64,000 nucleotides of DNA from JABCPE02 sp963530615 (GCA_963530615.1 CAUSDX010000005.1:1-64000); one strand, 5' to 3'; positions 1 through 8,411 are shown, numbered from the stretch's first letter. A program made the numbers and translations. Notes: generated from the sequence alone by a model not told the origin.

Positions 1-78
1 GAGACCTTTTTTTATTTGTTCTCTATGAGTAGATTATTATTATTGGATATATTTTATGAAATATTAATTAGATTTTTG

Positions 79-86
79 TATTTTTG
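79..86 (+). promoter_or_regulatory. -7 element for tsaE
   Basis: TATTTTTG matches the Bacteroidota consensus TAnnTTTG and lies 22 nt before the tsaE ATG. No clear -33 TTG was found at normal spacing. Confidence 0.5.
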
Positions 87-108
87 GAAAGGGTAAAAAT
101 AGAGGGAT

Positions 109-516
109 ATGGTTTTTGAAATTAATAGTGTAGAAAATTGGAAAAAAGTAGCACAAAAAATTTTACCTTTGTTAAAATATAAGATACTTTTGCTTAAAGG
201 AAATTTAGGAGTTGGAAAAACAACATTTACAAAATACTTACTAGAAATAATGAAGAGTAAAGATGAAATAACATCTCCAACTTATTCGTTAATGAATGAA
301 TATCTTACTCCTAACGGGAAAGTTTTTCACTTTGATTTATATAGAATAAGTGATTTAGAGGAGTTGTTTGATATCGGGATAGAAGAGTATTTAGAATCGG
401 GAATATTAACTATAATGGAATGGCCTGAGATTTATGAAGAGGAGTTATTAGGAATGGATTTTCATGTAATGGAAATTGAAAATAATAATGGAATAAGAAA
501 GGTGGATTTTAGATAA
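109..516 (+). CDS. tsaE: tRNA threonylcarbamoyladenosine biosynthesis ATPase TsaE
   Basis: TsaE is the ATPase of the TsaBDE complex, which makes the t6A base at position 37 of ANN-decoding tRNAs in the cytoplasm. The 135-residue protein has the short length usual for the family. A Walker A motif (GNLGVGKTT) lies near residues 31-39. The family motif TSPTYSLMNEY follows, then FHFDLYRI and a C-terminal MEWPE. The ATG sits 22 nt after a -7 element. The gene appears to be a single transcription unit ending at the hairpin at 707-734, after about 190 bp without a convincing gene. Confidence 0.93.
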   Translation: MVFEINSVENWKKVAQKILPLLKYKILLLKGNLGVGKTTFTKYLLEIMKSKDEITSPTYSLMNEYLTPNGKVFHFDLYRISDLEELFDIGIEEYLESGILTIMEWPEIYEEELLGMDFHVMEIENNNGIRKVDFR

Positions 517-706
517 ATATTGTGAAGTATATGGATGAAAATTTATATTTTTAAATAGAAATATTTGATTTTAATGATGTGAGAATTGAGATGAAAAGGG
601 AGTTAAATATAGAATATAGCAAAAGAATTTTGTCAATCAGAATAATTGAGGTTGAGAAATTTAATTTTAGGTTTGATAATATTTATATATTAGTATTTAA
701 AAAATA

Positions 707-734
707 GACCAATTGACTAAATTATCAATTGGTC
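707..734. terminator. bidirectional terminator between tsaE and frr
   Basis: GACCAATTGA and TCAATTGGTC form a perfect 10-bp stem with an 8-nt loop. A T-tract follows on the + strand and an A-tract precedes it, so it can stop both tsaE and the convergent pyrH-frr transcript. Confidence 0.85.
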
Positions 735-741
735 TGTTTTT

Positions 742-1296
742 TTAGATTTTCATAATATCAACTTCTTTTGCTTTAAGATGCTCATCAGAAATTTTAACAT
801 ATTTATCTGTTAATTCTTGAATTTTTGTTTCTGAATCTTTGATAATGTCTTCAGAAATTCCTTCCAATTTTTTAAGGTCTTTCATTCCTTCCTGTCTAGC
901 ATTTCTAATTGTTACTTTAGTAGATTCTGTCTCAGCCTTAGCATGTTTAGCAAGTTCTTTTCTTCGTTCTTCAGTCAAAGGTGGAACATTTAGTATGATG
1001 TTATCTCCATTATTTGATGGGGCAAACCCTAAATTAGAGTTGATAATAGCTTTTTCAATTGCATTAATAGCTGTTTTATCCCATGGCTGAATGGATATTG
1101 TCATAGCATCGGGAACCATTATATTAGCTACTTGATTGAGAGGTGTTAAACTTCCGTAGTATTCCACCATTACATCTTGAACCATTGTTGTAGAGGCTTT
1201 ACCAGCTCTAATTTTTTGAAAAGCATGGTCCAAATGCTTTATTGCAGCATCCATTTCTTGTTTTACAGATGAGATTATAATTTCTAGTTCTTCCAT
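742..1296 (-). CDS. frr: ribosome recycling factor
   Basis: RRF, together with EF-G, splits the post-termination ribosome. The protein is 184 residues with this start, the usual family length. It carries the family signatures KIRAGKAS, YYGSLTPLNQVA and LNVPPLTEERRKEL. An in-frame ATG ten codons upstream (1326) would add a tail absent from the family, so the start at 1296 (MEELEII) is preferred. It lies 62 nt downstream of pyrH on the same strand, the usual pyrH-frr pairing, and ends just before the bidirectional terminator. Confidence 0.93.
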   Translation of the reverse strand: MEELEIIISSVKQEMDAAIKHLDHAFQKIRAGKASTTMVQDVMVEYYGSLTPLNQVANIMVPDAMTISIQPWDKTAINAIEKAIINSNLGFAPSNNGDNIILNVPPLTEERRKELAKHAKAETESTKVTIRNARQEGMKDLKKLEGISEDIIKDSETKIQELTDKYVKISDEHLKAKEVDIMKI

Positions 1297-1358
1297 TGTA
1301 TAGTTAAAATTTGATAGATTACACATTCTTTATCATTAAAAATGATGCCTCTTTGATT

Positions 1359-2066
1359 TTATTTATTTACGATAGTTCCCACATTATTACCAGATATTAT
1401 TTTAAGGAGATTATCTCGCTTATTCATATCAAAAACAATAATAGGTAAATTATTTTCTTGGCTCAAAGTAAAAGCTGTCATATCCATTACTTTAAGATTT
1501 TTTTCTATAACTTCATTAAAGGATAGCGAGTTGAATTTTATAGCATTACCGTTTTTTTCAGGGTCGCTATCATAAATTCCGTCTACACGAGTACCTTTTA
1601 GGATAACATTAGCATTAATTTCTATAGCTCTTAGAGTAGCAGCCGTATCCGTGGTAAAGTAAGGATTTCCTGTCCCAGCTCCGAAGATTACAACTCTTCC
1701 TTTTTCCAAGTGTCTAACAGCTTTTCTTTTAATGAAAGGCTCGGCAATTTTATCCATTTCTATTGCAGTTTGCAATCTGGTTTTAATACCAAGATCTTCC
1801 AAAGCTCCTTGTAGCGCCATTCCGTTGATAATTGTAGCGAGCATTCCCATATAATCTCCTTGTACTCTATCCATTCCCTTGGCTGCACCAGAGACTCCGC
1901 GGAAGATATTTCCTCCACCGATGACAATCGCCACTTCGCAGCCCATATCTACGACTTTTTTGATTTCTTGGGAGTATTCATTTAGTTTATCGGTATCTAT
2001 ACCATATTGTTTATCCCCCATCAGAGCTTCTCCGCTTAATTTTAGTAGAATTCGTTTATATTTCAT
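1359..2066 (-). CDS. pyrH: uridylate kinase (UMP kinase)
   Basis: PyrH phosphorylates UMP to UDP and belongs to the amino-acid-kinase fold, unrelated to eukaryotic UMP kinases. The 235-residue length is typical. The N-terminal KRILLKLSGEAL, the glycine-rich VIGGGNIFRG and the nucleotide-binding AGTGNPYFTTDTAA are all present. It heads the pyrH-frr pair. A -7 element at 2147-2154 lies about 80 nt upstream and is divergent from the cmk promoter. Confidence 0.95.
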   Translation of the reverse strand: MKYKRILLKLSGEALMGDKQYGIDTDKLNEYSQEIKKVVDMGCEVAIVIGGGNIFRGVSGAAKGMDRVQGDYMGMLATIINGMALQGALEDLGIKTRLQTAIEMDKIAEPFIKRKAVRHLEKGRVVIFGAGTGNPYFTTDTAATLRAIEINANVILKGTRVDGIYDSDPEKNGNAIKFNSLSFNEVIEKNLKVMDMTAFTLSQENNLPIIVFDMNKRDNLLKIISGNNVGTIVNK

Positions 2067-2146
2067 ATGTATATTTTAAGTTGTTAATTCAAATGATGAA
2101 GGGTTTTAATAAAAATTAATAAGATATGAATCTTAAAAAAGTTATG

Positions 2147-2154
2147 CAAATATA
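2147..2154 (-). promoter_or_regulatory. -7 element for pyrH-frr
   Basis: On the minus strand this reads TATATTTG, a full TAnnTTTG match. It sits about 25 bp from the oppositely directed cmk element, so the two units share a divergent promoter region. Confidence 0.6.
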
Positions 2155-2178
2155 AACAAATCAAAAGAAAAAATGAGT

Positions 2179-2186
2179 TATTTTTG
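2179..2186 (+). promoter_or_regulatory. -7 element for cmk (decides the start)
   Basis: TATTTTTG, full TAnnTTTG match. It overlaps an upstream in-frame start at 2184, which would fall at or before the transcription start. The cmk start is therefore taken as 2220. Confidence 0.6.
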
Positions 2187-2219
2187 GATAATGAAATAAT
2201 AAGGATTAAATTTGGTCTT

Positions 2220-2897
2220 ATGAATACAAACAAAATCATTATTGCAGTAGATGGATATTCCTCTACGGGGAAAAGTTCTATTTCTAAAGCAATTGCCGAT
2301 GCTTTGGGGCTTATCCATATAGATACGGGGGCCATGTATAGGGCAATTACCCTTTTTGCTTTGAGGAATTTTAGAACAAAAAATGGGGAAATAGATTTAG
2401 AAAAATTACTTCAACATTTAGATGAAATTTCATTGGATTTTAGAGAAGAAGAAGGAGCATTACAGATTTATCTTAATAACGAAAATGTAAGTAAAGAAAT
2501 TCGAGAATCCATAGTTTCTGAGCATGTAAGTGAAGTAGCGAAAGAGCCAAAAGTAAGAGTTCTTGCAGTAGAACAACAGAGAAAAATGGTAGGGAAATCA
2601 GGGTTGATTATGGATGGTAGAGATATTGGAACAGTAGTTTTTCCTGATGCGGATTACAAATTTTTTTTGACGGCAAGTGTAGATGAAAGAGCGAGAAGAA
2701 GAACTTTGGAAATGGAGAGTATGGGTATGGAAACAAATTTTGATGAAGTGAAACAGAATCTGATAGAGCGAGATAGAATAGATAGCGAGAGAGAAATTTC
2801 TCCATTAAAACAAGCTGATGATGCTATTTTAATAGATAATACTGAGCTAAATAAAGAGCAAACGATAGCATTAATTTTATCTTATATTCAGAAATAA
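2220..2897 (+). CDS. cmk: cytidylate kinase
   Basis: This enzyme phosphorylates CMP and dCMP with ATP. The protein is 225 residues. The P-loop lies in DGYSSTGKSS near residue 10. The Cmk signatures HIDTGAMYRA and MDGRDIGTVVFPDADYKFFLTAS follow. The lid region has the paired arginines of RARRRTLE. An upstream in-frame start at 2184 would add 12 residues, but the -7 element at 2179-2186 overlaps it. The gene stands alone, divergent from pyrH. Confidence 0.94.
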   Translation: MNTNKIIIAVDGYSSTGKSSISKAIADALGLIHIDTGAMYRAITLFALRNFRTKNGEIDLEKLLQHLDEISLDFREEEGALQIYLNNENVSKEIRESIVSEHVSEVAKEPKVRVLAVEQQRKMVGKSGLIMDGRDIGTVVFPDADYKFFLTASVDERARRRTLEMESMGMETNFDEVKQNLIERDRIDSEREISPLKQADDAILIDNTELNKEQTIALILSYIQK

Positions 2898-2905
2898 ATA
2901 TTTTT

Positions 2906-2937
2906 TTTGGAAATTTATAAGATTTTTTGTAACTTTA
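2906..2937 (+). promoter_or_regulatory. promoter of the YtxH/holin operon
   Basis: A -33 TTTG at 2906-2909 is followed after 20 nt by TAACTTTA at 2930-2937, one mismatch from TAnnTTTG. The predicted 5' leader is about 60 nt. Confidence 0.6.
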
Positions 2938-2999
2938 CCATAGCGTTGGAATGAATGTAGAGGGAAATAGATTATTTATTCACAATAAAATTTAACAAA

Positions 3000-3308
3000 A
3001 TGTCAAAAGAAAGAAATTCAGGAATTGTATTAGGATTGTTGGCAGGAGCAGCAATCGGTTCGTTATTAGGAGTTTTATTTGCACCTGAAAAAGGAAGTGA
3101 AACTAGAAAAAGAGTGAGAAGAAAGGCTGAAGATTTTAGAGATGAAGCTTTGGATCGTTATGAAGATATAAAAGAAGATGCTTTGGAATATTATGAATGT
3201 TTGTCAGAAAAAGCAAGACAAGGAGTAGAAACTATTAGAAATGAGTATGAGAAATTTAAGCAAAAACGAGATGGGGATTCTTCTGCTCAAATAGAAGGTG
3301 AATTATAG
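3000..3308 (+). CDS. YtxH domain-containing protein
   Basis: A small (102-residue) envelope protein. A glycine-rich hydrophobic segment near residues 9-28 (GIVLGLLAGAAIGSLLGVLFAP) is followed by the YtxH-type junction APEKGSETRKRVRRKA. The rest is a highly charged, probably helical and coiled tail. YtxH proteins are membrane-anchored and often stress-induced, but the exact role is unknown. It is first in a three-gene set with a holin-like protein and an unknown membrane protein. A GC-rich hairpin at 3322-3348 separates it from the second gene. Confidence 0.85.
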   Translation: MSKERNSGIVLGLLAGAAIGSLLGVLFAPEKGSETRKRVRRKAEDFRDEALDRYEDIKEDALEYYECLSEKARQGVETIRNEYEKFKQKRDGDSSAQIEGEL

Positions 3309-3321
3309 TAAAAATATAGAA

Positions 3322-3348
3322 AAGGGGGATTTTATAAAAAGTCCCCTT
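3322..3348 (+). terminator. intercistronic hairpin, possibly a partial terminator
   Basis: AAGGGG and CCCCTT pair around an inner TTTT/AAAA helix, followed by TTATTTAA rather than a clean U-tract. It lies between the first and second operon genes and may reduce downstream expression or protect the first message. Confidence 0.45.
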
Positions 3349-3366
3349 ATTTAATGATATAAAGTT

Positions 3367-3681
3367 ATGCTAGAATTATTAAAAAATTATATAGAAAAAC
3401 GGATAAGTCTGCTAAAATTAGAAATGGCAGAGAATACAACTAAGGCGATGAGTTTGGCTCTTTATTTATTGCTTGTTCTCATCTTTGTGGCGTGTGTTTT
3501 TGCATTTCTATTTTTAGGATTGGCATTAATTATAGGGTATTGGTTGGGGCATTTTGCGTATGGTTTTTTGCTTATTTCAGGTTTTTTCTTATTATGTTTA
3601 TTGGGGATAATTTCTCAAAAAAAGAAATTGTTAGAGTATTTTAAGGAGAAATTTATACGGACAATTTTTAATGAAGAATAA
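3367..3681 (+). CDS. phage-holin-family (holin superfamily III-like) membrane protein
   Basis: A 104-residue inner-membrane protein. An amphipathic start (LLKNYIEKRISLLKLEMAE) precedes two hydrophobic helices at about residues 28-52 and 58-80. A basic cytoplasmic tail follows. This is the layout of the PF07332-like family, common in cellular genomes beside YtxH and ElaB-type genes. It is not evidence of a prophage. Its stop codon overlaps the next start by one base, so the two are translationally coupled. Confidence 0.75.
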   Translation: MLELLKNYIEKRISLLKLEMAENTTKAMSLALYLLLVLIFVACVFAFLFLGLALIIGYWLGHFAYGFLLISGFFLLCLLGIISQKKKLLEYFKEKFIRTIFNEE

Positions 3682-4085
3682 TGATGAAAATTAAAAATAT
3701 TCAAGAATTAAAATCAAAAAAAGAACAATTAAAAGCAGAGATTTCTGAGATAGAATCTGTTTTGAGTTTTGAAAATCCGAGAAAGACTTTTGGGGTAATC
3801 ACGGATGGAATTTCGGAGAAATATTTAGGCAGTTTTTTAGATTCTAATTTGGCGAATAAAATTTTGCCATTAGCGGGAAGTTTATTAGGAACTTCTGTGA
3901 AGTTTGGAACACAAAAGTTTTTTGAAAATGTGGTCAGAAAAAATCTGACAAAATCTGTGGTAAGCAAGGGAGTGATAGGATTGGGGCTTTTAGTAGCTAC
4001 ACCTTTTCTTCTCCGAAAATTGAAAAAAGAGCTGGATGATTACCAAAGAAAAGAGACTGCCAAGAGCTTAAGTAAATTGATATAA
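3681..4085 (+). CDS. conserved hypothetical membrane-associated protein
   Basis: I recognise no named family. The 134-residue protein starts with a charged, coiled-coil-like segment (residues 5-30). A glycine- and leucine-rich middle (LPLAGSLLGTSVKFG) follows, with one clear hydrophobic helix near residues 96-112 and a basic tail. It overlaps the holin-like gene by one base; a second in-frame ATG at 3684 is equally plausible. Its place behind YtxH and holin genes suggests an envelope role, but that is inference. Confidence 0.7.
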   Translation: MMKIKNIQELKSKKEQLKAEISEIESVLSFENPRKTFGVITDGISEKYLGSFLDSNLANKILPLAGSLLGTSVKFGTQKFFENVVRKNLTKSVVSKGVIGLGLLVATPFLLRKLKKELDDYQRKETAKSLSKLI

Positions 4086-4136
4086 ATATTCAGTAATGCC
4101 TAAATTTAGGAGTATTTATTTTTTATTAAATATTGT

Positions 4137-4363
4137 ATGCATAATCAATACTTGGAGGCAAAATATAATAAAAACTCATAAAGTTTTAGGGCAAGGGAAT
4201 TTTGTATTGGTTGTTAGTAAGGGGGGATTTTGGAGGAGTTCATAAATCATTTTATGACCTTTTCCGAGTAGAAAATGGAAAAATCGCCGAGCATTGGGAT
4301 GTGATAGAAACTATTCCTTCTATGGATAATTGGAAAAATCAAAATGGGAAATTTGGTTTTTAA
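4137..4363 (+). pseudogene. decayed NTF2/SnoaL-like protein gene
   Basis: Three reading-frame segments join into one recognisable C-terminal half of a SnoaL/NTF2-fold protein. KYNK is followed, after one extra A in the A5 run at 4170-4174, by THKVLGQGNFVLVVSKG. After one extra base in the G6 run at 4221-4226 comes FGGVHKSFYDLFRVENGKIAEHWD. The residues FYDLFR..NGKIAEHWDV are characteristic of the family. The N-terminal half is missing. Two independent +1 shifts plus truncation point to real decay rather than one sequencing error. This accounts for most of the 320-bp gap between genes. Confidence 0.8.
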
Positions 4364-4369
4364 AAATAA

Positions 4370-4398
4370 AAAGGCTATTTCGTAGAGAGATAGCCTTT
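4370..4398. terminator. bidirectional terminator between the pseudogene and feoB copy 1
   Basis: AAAGGCTAT and ATAGCCTTT form a 9-bp stem with flanking A- and T-rich tracts on both sides. It serves the convergent feoAB copy and any transcript from the left. Confidence 0.75.
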
Positions 4399-4406
4399 AT
4401 TTTCGG

Positions 4407-6570
4407 TTAAGATATAAGATTCCAAATTTTTGTAACTAAAAAGCAGATAATAAATCCATAAATTAAAGGTAGAATTGTAGCGATAGCGGTCCATTTTTTA
4501 CTTTTTGTTTCTTGGTAAATAGTATATATTGTAGTACTACAAGGGTTATGCAAAAGACTAAAAAGCATTAAGTTAATAGCTGTTAAAGTTGTCCAGCCAC
4601 TGTTTGTTAACATTTTTGCAATTTCAGAGTCTTCAGTTTCAAAAAGAATTCCTGCGTCCTGATTATTACCTAAAACTAAAGAAGTTAGCATTAGAATGGT
4701 CGGAATAACAATCTCATTTGCAGGGATAGCTAAAATATAAGCCAATAGAATAACCCCATTCAGCCCTAAAAATATTCCAAAATTATCCAAATTTTGAATG
4801 AACCAAAGTGCTAAACTTTGTCCATCAAAATAGATATTTGAAATTAGCCATATGACCGCACCAGCTGGAATAGCAAAAGTAATTGCTCTACCTAGGATAA
4901 TCAAAGTTCTGTCTATCAGTGAGGTATAGAGTGTTTGCCAAAATTTTGGTGGGCGATAAGGAGGTAACTCTAAAGTGAAAAAAGATGACTCTCCTTTGAG
5001 TAAAGTTTTAGAGAGTAGCCATGAAGTAAAAAAACTTAACCCTATACCTAAAATGACAATACTTACAACGGCAAGCATGGAAACTAAGCTAGACCAGTGT
5101 CTATTAACCAGAGTGCCGATGAATAAAGTTGCCATTAAAATTTGTGTACCCCAGCGTCCATTACATAGAGAAAAATTATTGGTAATAATAGCAATTAATT
5201 TTTCCCTAGGGCTATTTATAATTCGTGTAGCGACTACTCCTGCGGCATTACAACCAAATCCCATACTCATGGTTAGGGCTTGTTTGCCGTGAGCTCCTGT
5301 TTTTTTTGAATATTCTATCTAAATTAAATGCAACTCTTGGGAGATAGCCGAAGTCTTCTAAAAGAGTAAAAAGAGGAAAAAAAATAGCCATAGGAGGGAG
5401 CATAACTGCGACTATCCATGCTGATGATAGGTAAATTCCATCAATTAGAACACCACTCAGCCACCAAGGAAAGTTCAAGATGGAAGCTCCTATTTTTAGC
5501 TCAGGATAGATGACATCTAAAAGTAGATAATAAAGCATTTCGGAAGGATAATTAGCACCAATAATAGAAAGCCATAAAATAGATGCTAATAAAAATAACA
5601 TGATTCCAAATCCCCAAATTTTATGAGTTACGATATTGTCTATTGCTCGTTCTATTCGAAAAGCTCGATAATTTCCGTTAAAAGATACAGAAGAATGAAT
5701 AATTTTAGCGGATTTTGTGTAAATGATTTCTGCTAGTTCATCTTGATAATTTCGAGGAAGAGGATTTTGCTTGATAATTTTGTAAATGTTTTGGAGTTTT
5801 TCCGCATTGATATGAGAAGATAAATTCCCATTTTCTAAATTACGAATAATACTTTGATCATTTTCTAATAATCTAAGAGCAATCCAATTTTTATTGGGGA
5901 GATTTTTATCTAAAATGGAAAGCTCTGTGGATATTTTTTCAACAACAATCTTAATGTTATTGGGAACATTTGCTGTGATTTTTTTGCTTGGCAATATTTT
6001 TTTTGTGGCAACTTGGTTGATGGTTGAGAGTAGTTCGGAAATTCCTTCTTGGGACCTTGCACTTGTTGCTACTACTGGAATTCCTAAATCCCGCGATAGT
6101 GTTCTTATATCTACATCTATCCCATGGCGATGAGCTTCATCCATAAGATTAACACAGAGAATAACATTGTCCGTAATATCTAAAACTTGTAATAGTAAGC
6201 TGAAATGTCTCTGCATTCGCCCTGCATCAATCACTACAAGAGTAACATTTGGTTTTTGAAATAGTATGAAATCTCTTGCAACTTCTTCATCATCAGAGTG
6301 AGAAAGTAGAGAGTAAGTCCCTGGTAAATCGATGATTTTGAAGTTGTTATTTTGGTAAGAAAAATATCCTTCAGCATGGGTAACGGTCTTACCAGGCCAA
6401 TTTCCCGTGTGCTGTCTTAATCCTGTTAAAGCATTAAAAATAGTGCTTTTTCCTGTATTGGGATTTCCAATTAAAGCAATAGTAAACTGAGTTGAGTTCT
6501 TCTGTTCTCCTTGCTTTTTGAGGGAAGAAGAAGGATTGTATTCGCAGATTTTACATGCGGATTTTATCAT
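4407..6570 (-). pseudogene. feoB: ferrous iron transporter FeoB, copy 1, frameshifted
   Basis: FeoB imports Fe(II) across the inner membrane. The first frame (5248-6570) has the full GTPase domain: G1 GNPNTGKS at residues 35-42, G3 DLPGTYS and G4 NLMD, plus the first membrane helices. It then ends in the unrelated tail NRSSRQTSPNHEYG. The second frame (4407-5270) continues with MSMGFGCNAAGV and the C-terminal helices. Dropping one base from the eight-base homopolymer at 5300-5307 restores RIFKKTGAHGKQALTMSMG and one protein of about 720 residues. The Cys-containing N-terminus and the TGLRQHTGNWPGKTV motif resemble Firmicute-type FeoB rather than the intact copy at 10733. It may be dead, or phase-variable by slippage. 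Confidence 0.88.
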
Positions 6571-6571
6571 T

Positions 6572-6811
6572 TTAAGACTTTGTTTTTATTTCGATCATAA
6601 TATTTTGAGCATCTTCTTTTCTTAATGCAATGATAGTATTATGTATAAGATAAGAAGTAGGATCACCAAGAGGGCTAATATTTTGAATATTGATTTCAGA
6701 ACCTTTAATAAATCCTAAATCTAATAACCGTTGTCTTTTTTCTCCTTGATAATTTGGAGAAATCTCAGTGATGATAGCTGATTGATTAGGAGGTAACAAA
6801 CTTAAATCCAT
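6572..6811 (-). CDS. feoA: FeoA family protein, copy 1
   Basis: FeoA is a small SH3-like cytoplasmic partner of FeoB. The 79-residue protein has the family turn LLDLGFIKGSEI and the C-terminal IALRKEDAQNIMIE. It ends one base before the ATG of the frameshifted feoB copy, so the two are co-transcribed. The -7 element at 6836-6843 with a TTG 20 nt upstream drives them. The sequence differs clearly from the second FeoA at 10497, so this is a distinct system and not a recent duplication. Confidence 0.85.
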   Translation of the reverse strand: MDLSLLPPNQSAIITEISPNYQGEKRQRLLDLGFIKGSEINIQNISPLGDPTSYLIHNTIIALRKEDAQNIMIEIKTKS

Positions 6812-6835
6812 TTGTATACATTAAATTTATTACGG

Positions 6836-6866
6836 CAAATATAATTAAATTAGGTAAAACTAACAA
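6836..6866 (-). promoter_or_regulatory. promoter of feoAB copy 1
   Basis: On the minus strand TTG (6866-6864) is followed by 20 nt and then TATATTTG (6843-6836), a full Bacteroidota-type promoter. I did not see an obvious Fur-box palindrome. Confidence 0.65.
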
Positions 6867-6909
6867 TAATAAATATTGAAACTAACATTTTTGTAAGTTA
6901 TAAAAAATT

Positions 6910-6936
6910 AAAGCGGATATTTTTAATATCCACTTT
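6910..6936 (-). terminator. terminator of the exbB-tonB-like operon
   Basis: On the minus strand AAAGTGGATATT and AATATCCGCTTT form a 12-bp stem (one G-U pair) with a 3-nt loop, followed by a T-rich tract. Confidence 0.8.
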
Positions 6937-6942
6937 GTTACT

Positions 6943-7632
6943 TTATTTAAAATCTATAGTATATGTACCAGTAGAATTTTCTTTTCCTTTTTCGGCTTTG
7001 ACATGTTTTTTTACCAACGCGATGGCATTATTTATTGTATTTCTATCTCTAAGCCCCTCGGTTCTATAAGCTGAAATTACATTTCCATTTTGGTCTACTA
7101 CATAGGAAATAGTGATAGAGCCTTTTTCCTTTACATTATGAGGTGGAAAACTGCCCTTATACTTCATCGTTCCAGGAATACCAGAAATTAATTTTCTATC
7201 TACTCCTATTTTGCTTTTTATTTTAGATTGTTGTTTTTGAGCTTCTTCTAAAGCTTTTTTGTCAGCTAATTTTTTATCTTCTTTTACTTTATCTTCTTCT
7301 TGCTTTTTTGGTTCTTCATTTTTGGAAATTACCGCACTCGGAATTTCTTTTTTAGTTTCTAAGGGTTGTGTAGGATGGATGTTTTCAGAAATAATTTCTA
7401 TTTTGGGTTCTTCTGTAGGTGTAGATTCTTGAATAGGATTAGGTTGAGGAATATCTATTTTTTCTTCTGATAAATCTTCGCCAATACCCAATAACTCCTC
7501 CTCTTCGGTAACAATAGGAAAGTTAGATTCTTTTTTCTCTTTACTACCTATCTCTATCGGAATAAAGTGTAATATTCCGAAGATAATACCGCTTACCAAT
7601 AAGGTAAAGATTAAACTTTTTACTCTTTTCAT
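6943..7632 (-). CDS. TonB-like energy transducer / C-terminal TonB-domain protein
   Basis: TonB-type proteins pass proton-motive force from an ExbBD motor to outer-membrane receptors. The 229-residue protein has one N-terminal membrane helix (residues about 5-24). A long Pro/Glu/Lys-rich periplasmic spacer with EEPKKQEEDKVKEDKK-type repeats follows. A C-terminal TonB-like domain starts near residue 155 (MKYKGSFPPHNVKEKGSITI, then VDQNGNVISAYR). It is 8 nt downstream of the ExbB-like gene. No ExbD gene lies beside it, which is unusual. Which outer-membrane receptor it serves cannot be told from the window. Confidence 0.78.
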   Translation of the reverse strand: MKRVKSLIFTLLVSGIIFGILHFIPIEIGSKEKKESNFPIVTEEEELLGIGEDLSEEKIDIPQPNPIQESTPTEEPKIEIISENIHPTQPLETKKEIPSAVISKNEEPKKQEEDKVKEDKKLADKKALEEAQKQQSKIKSKIGVDRKLISGIPGTMKYKGSFPPHNVKEKGSITISYVVDQNGNVISAYRTEGLRDRNTINNAIALVKKHVKAEKGKENSTGTYTIDFK

Positions 7633-7640
7633 TTTGTGAT

Positions 7641-8264
7641 TTATTTGCTTTCAGCTACGATTTCTAAAAATTTATTCCCCTTAGTTTTTAAATCAACCTC
7701 TATTTTATAGATTAAAGAAACTAAAATTATTTTTAAAGTATAGATGGATAATCCCAATAAAGCTCCTATTGACAATGGTAGTAGCGTAGTATAAAATCTT
7801 TTTGAGGAAAAATCGATTTCATTTTCTACAAAGAAAGAAACCAAAGAGATTCCCGTGCCAAATAATCCTAATAAAATTATAATTTTAGCTAAAAGACCAA
7901 ATTTGAATAAATTTTTTCTTAATTCCAAAACTTCTATTTCTCGTTGATTAACGACCGAAATGAACATTTCAAAAGAGGAGTTTTCTATTTTGTCTAATCC
8001 TTTTTTGATGATTCTAGATTCTGGAGAGATTATTCTTTTGCACCAATCTTTTGCAGCATCTATTCTATGGTCATAGATACAATCTGCAATATTTGCTAAA
8101 AAATCATTCGTTTTGTTGTAGATATCCTTAAGGTAAAAGTATTTCAAAAAAAAAGAATATAAAATGATAATTCCTAAAACTAAAATTATTCCAATGAAAA
8201 TATTGGTCAAAATTTGTCCGCTAAATAAAAGTTCTAAAAGAGAAATTTGTTCTATTGATTTCAT
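7641..8264 (-). CDS. MotA/TolQ/ExbB proton channel family protein
   Basis: A 207-residue inner-membrane protein. One N-terminal helix lies at about residues 18-38. A charged cytoplasmic loop contains RIIKKGLDKIENSSFEMF. Two C-terminal helices follow (AKIIILLGLFGTGISLVSFF and LLPLSIGALLGLSIYTLKIILV), the ExbB topology. The glycines of the family core (LLGLFGTG) are kept. The earlier start at 8285 lies on the -7 element at 8283-8290, so the ATG at 8264 is chosen. It forms an operon with the TonB-like gene. Confidence 0.75.
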   Translation of the reverse strand: MKSIEQISLLELLFSGQILTNIFIGIILVLGIIILYSFFLKYFYLKDIYNKTNDFLANIADCIYDHRIDAAKDWCKRIISPESRIIKKGLDKIENSSFEMFISVVNQREIEVLELRKNLFKFGLLAKIIILLGLFGTGISLVSFFVENEIDFSSKRFYTTLLPLSIGALLGLSIYTLKIILVSLIYKIEVDLKTKGNKFLEIVAESK

Positions 8265-8282
8265 AAAAACAATTTTAATTAA

Positions 8283-8290
8283 CAAAGGTA
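8283..8290 (-). promoter_or_regulatory. -7 element for the exbB-tonB-like operon
   Basis: TACCTTTG on the minus strand, about 19 nt before the chosen ATG. It overlaps an alternative upstream start and so excludes it. Confidence 0.6.
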
Positions 8291-8378
8291 AGAAGAAAAT
8301 TTGTGAAATAACTTGTGTAGTTAAGGAATTTTAATGATATACATATAAAATATTTTGGCAAGTGAATTTTATAAGCAC

Positions 8379-8410
8379 AAAAAAACTCCAAAATTAAACT
8401 TTGGAGTTTT
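8379..8410 (-). terminator. terminator of the tRNA-Val operon
   Basis: On the minus strand AAAACTCCAAA and TTTGGAGTTTT form an 11-bp stem, followed by seven T residues, directly after the second tRNA. Confidence 0.88.
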
Positions 8411-8411
8411 G

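Noticed and set aside
591..707. 38-codon frame between tsaE and frr
   Set aside because: No family resemblance, very AT-rich composition, and it runs into the terminator stem. It is probably chance.
3367..3681. Holin-like gene as a sign of prophage
   Set aside because: No other phage genes are near. This family is common in ordinary chromosomes beside YtxH genes.
4407..6570. Two separate genes, or programmed frameshifting, in feoB copy 1
   Set aside because: The second half starts in mid-protein and has no promoter. No stimulatory structure was recognised, and bacterial FeoB is not known to use frameshifting.
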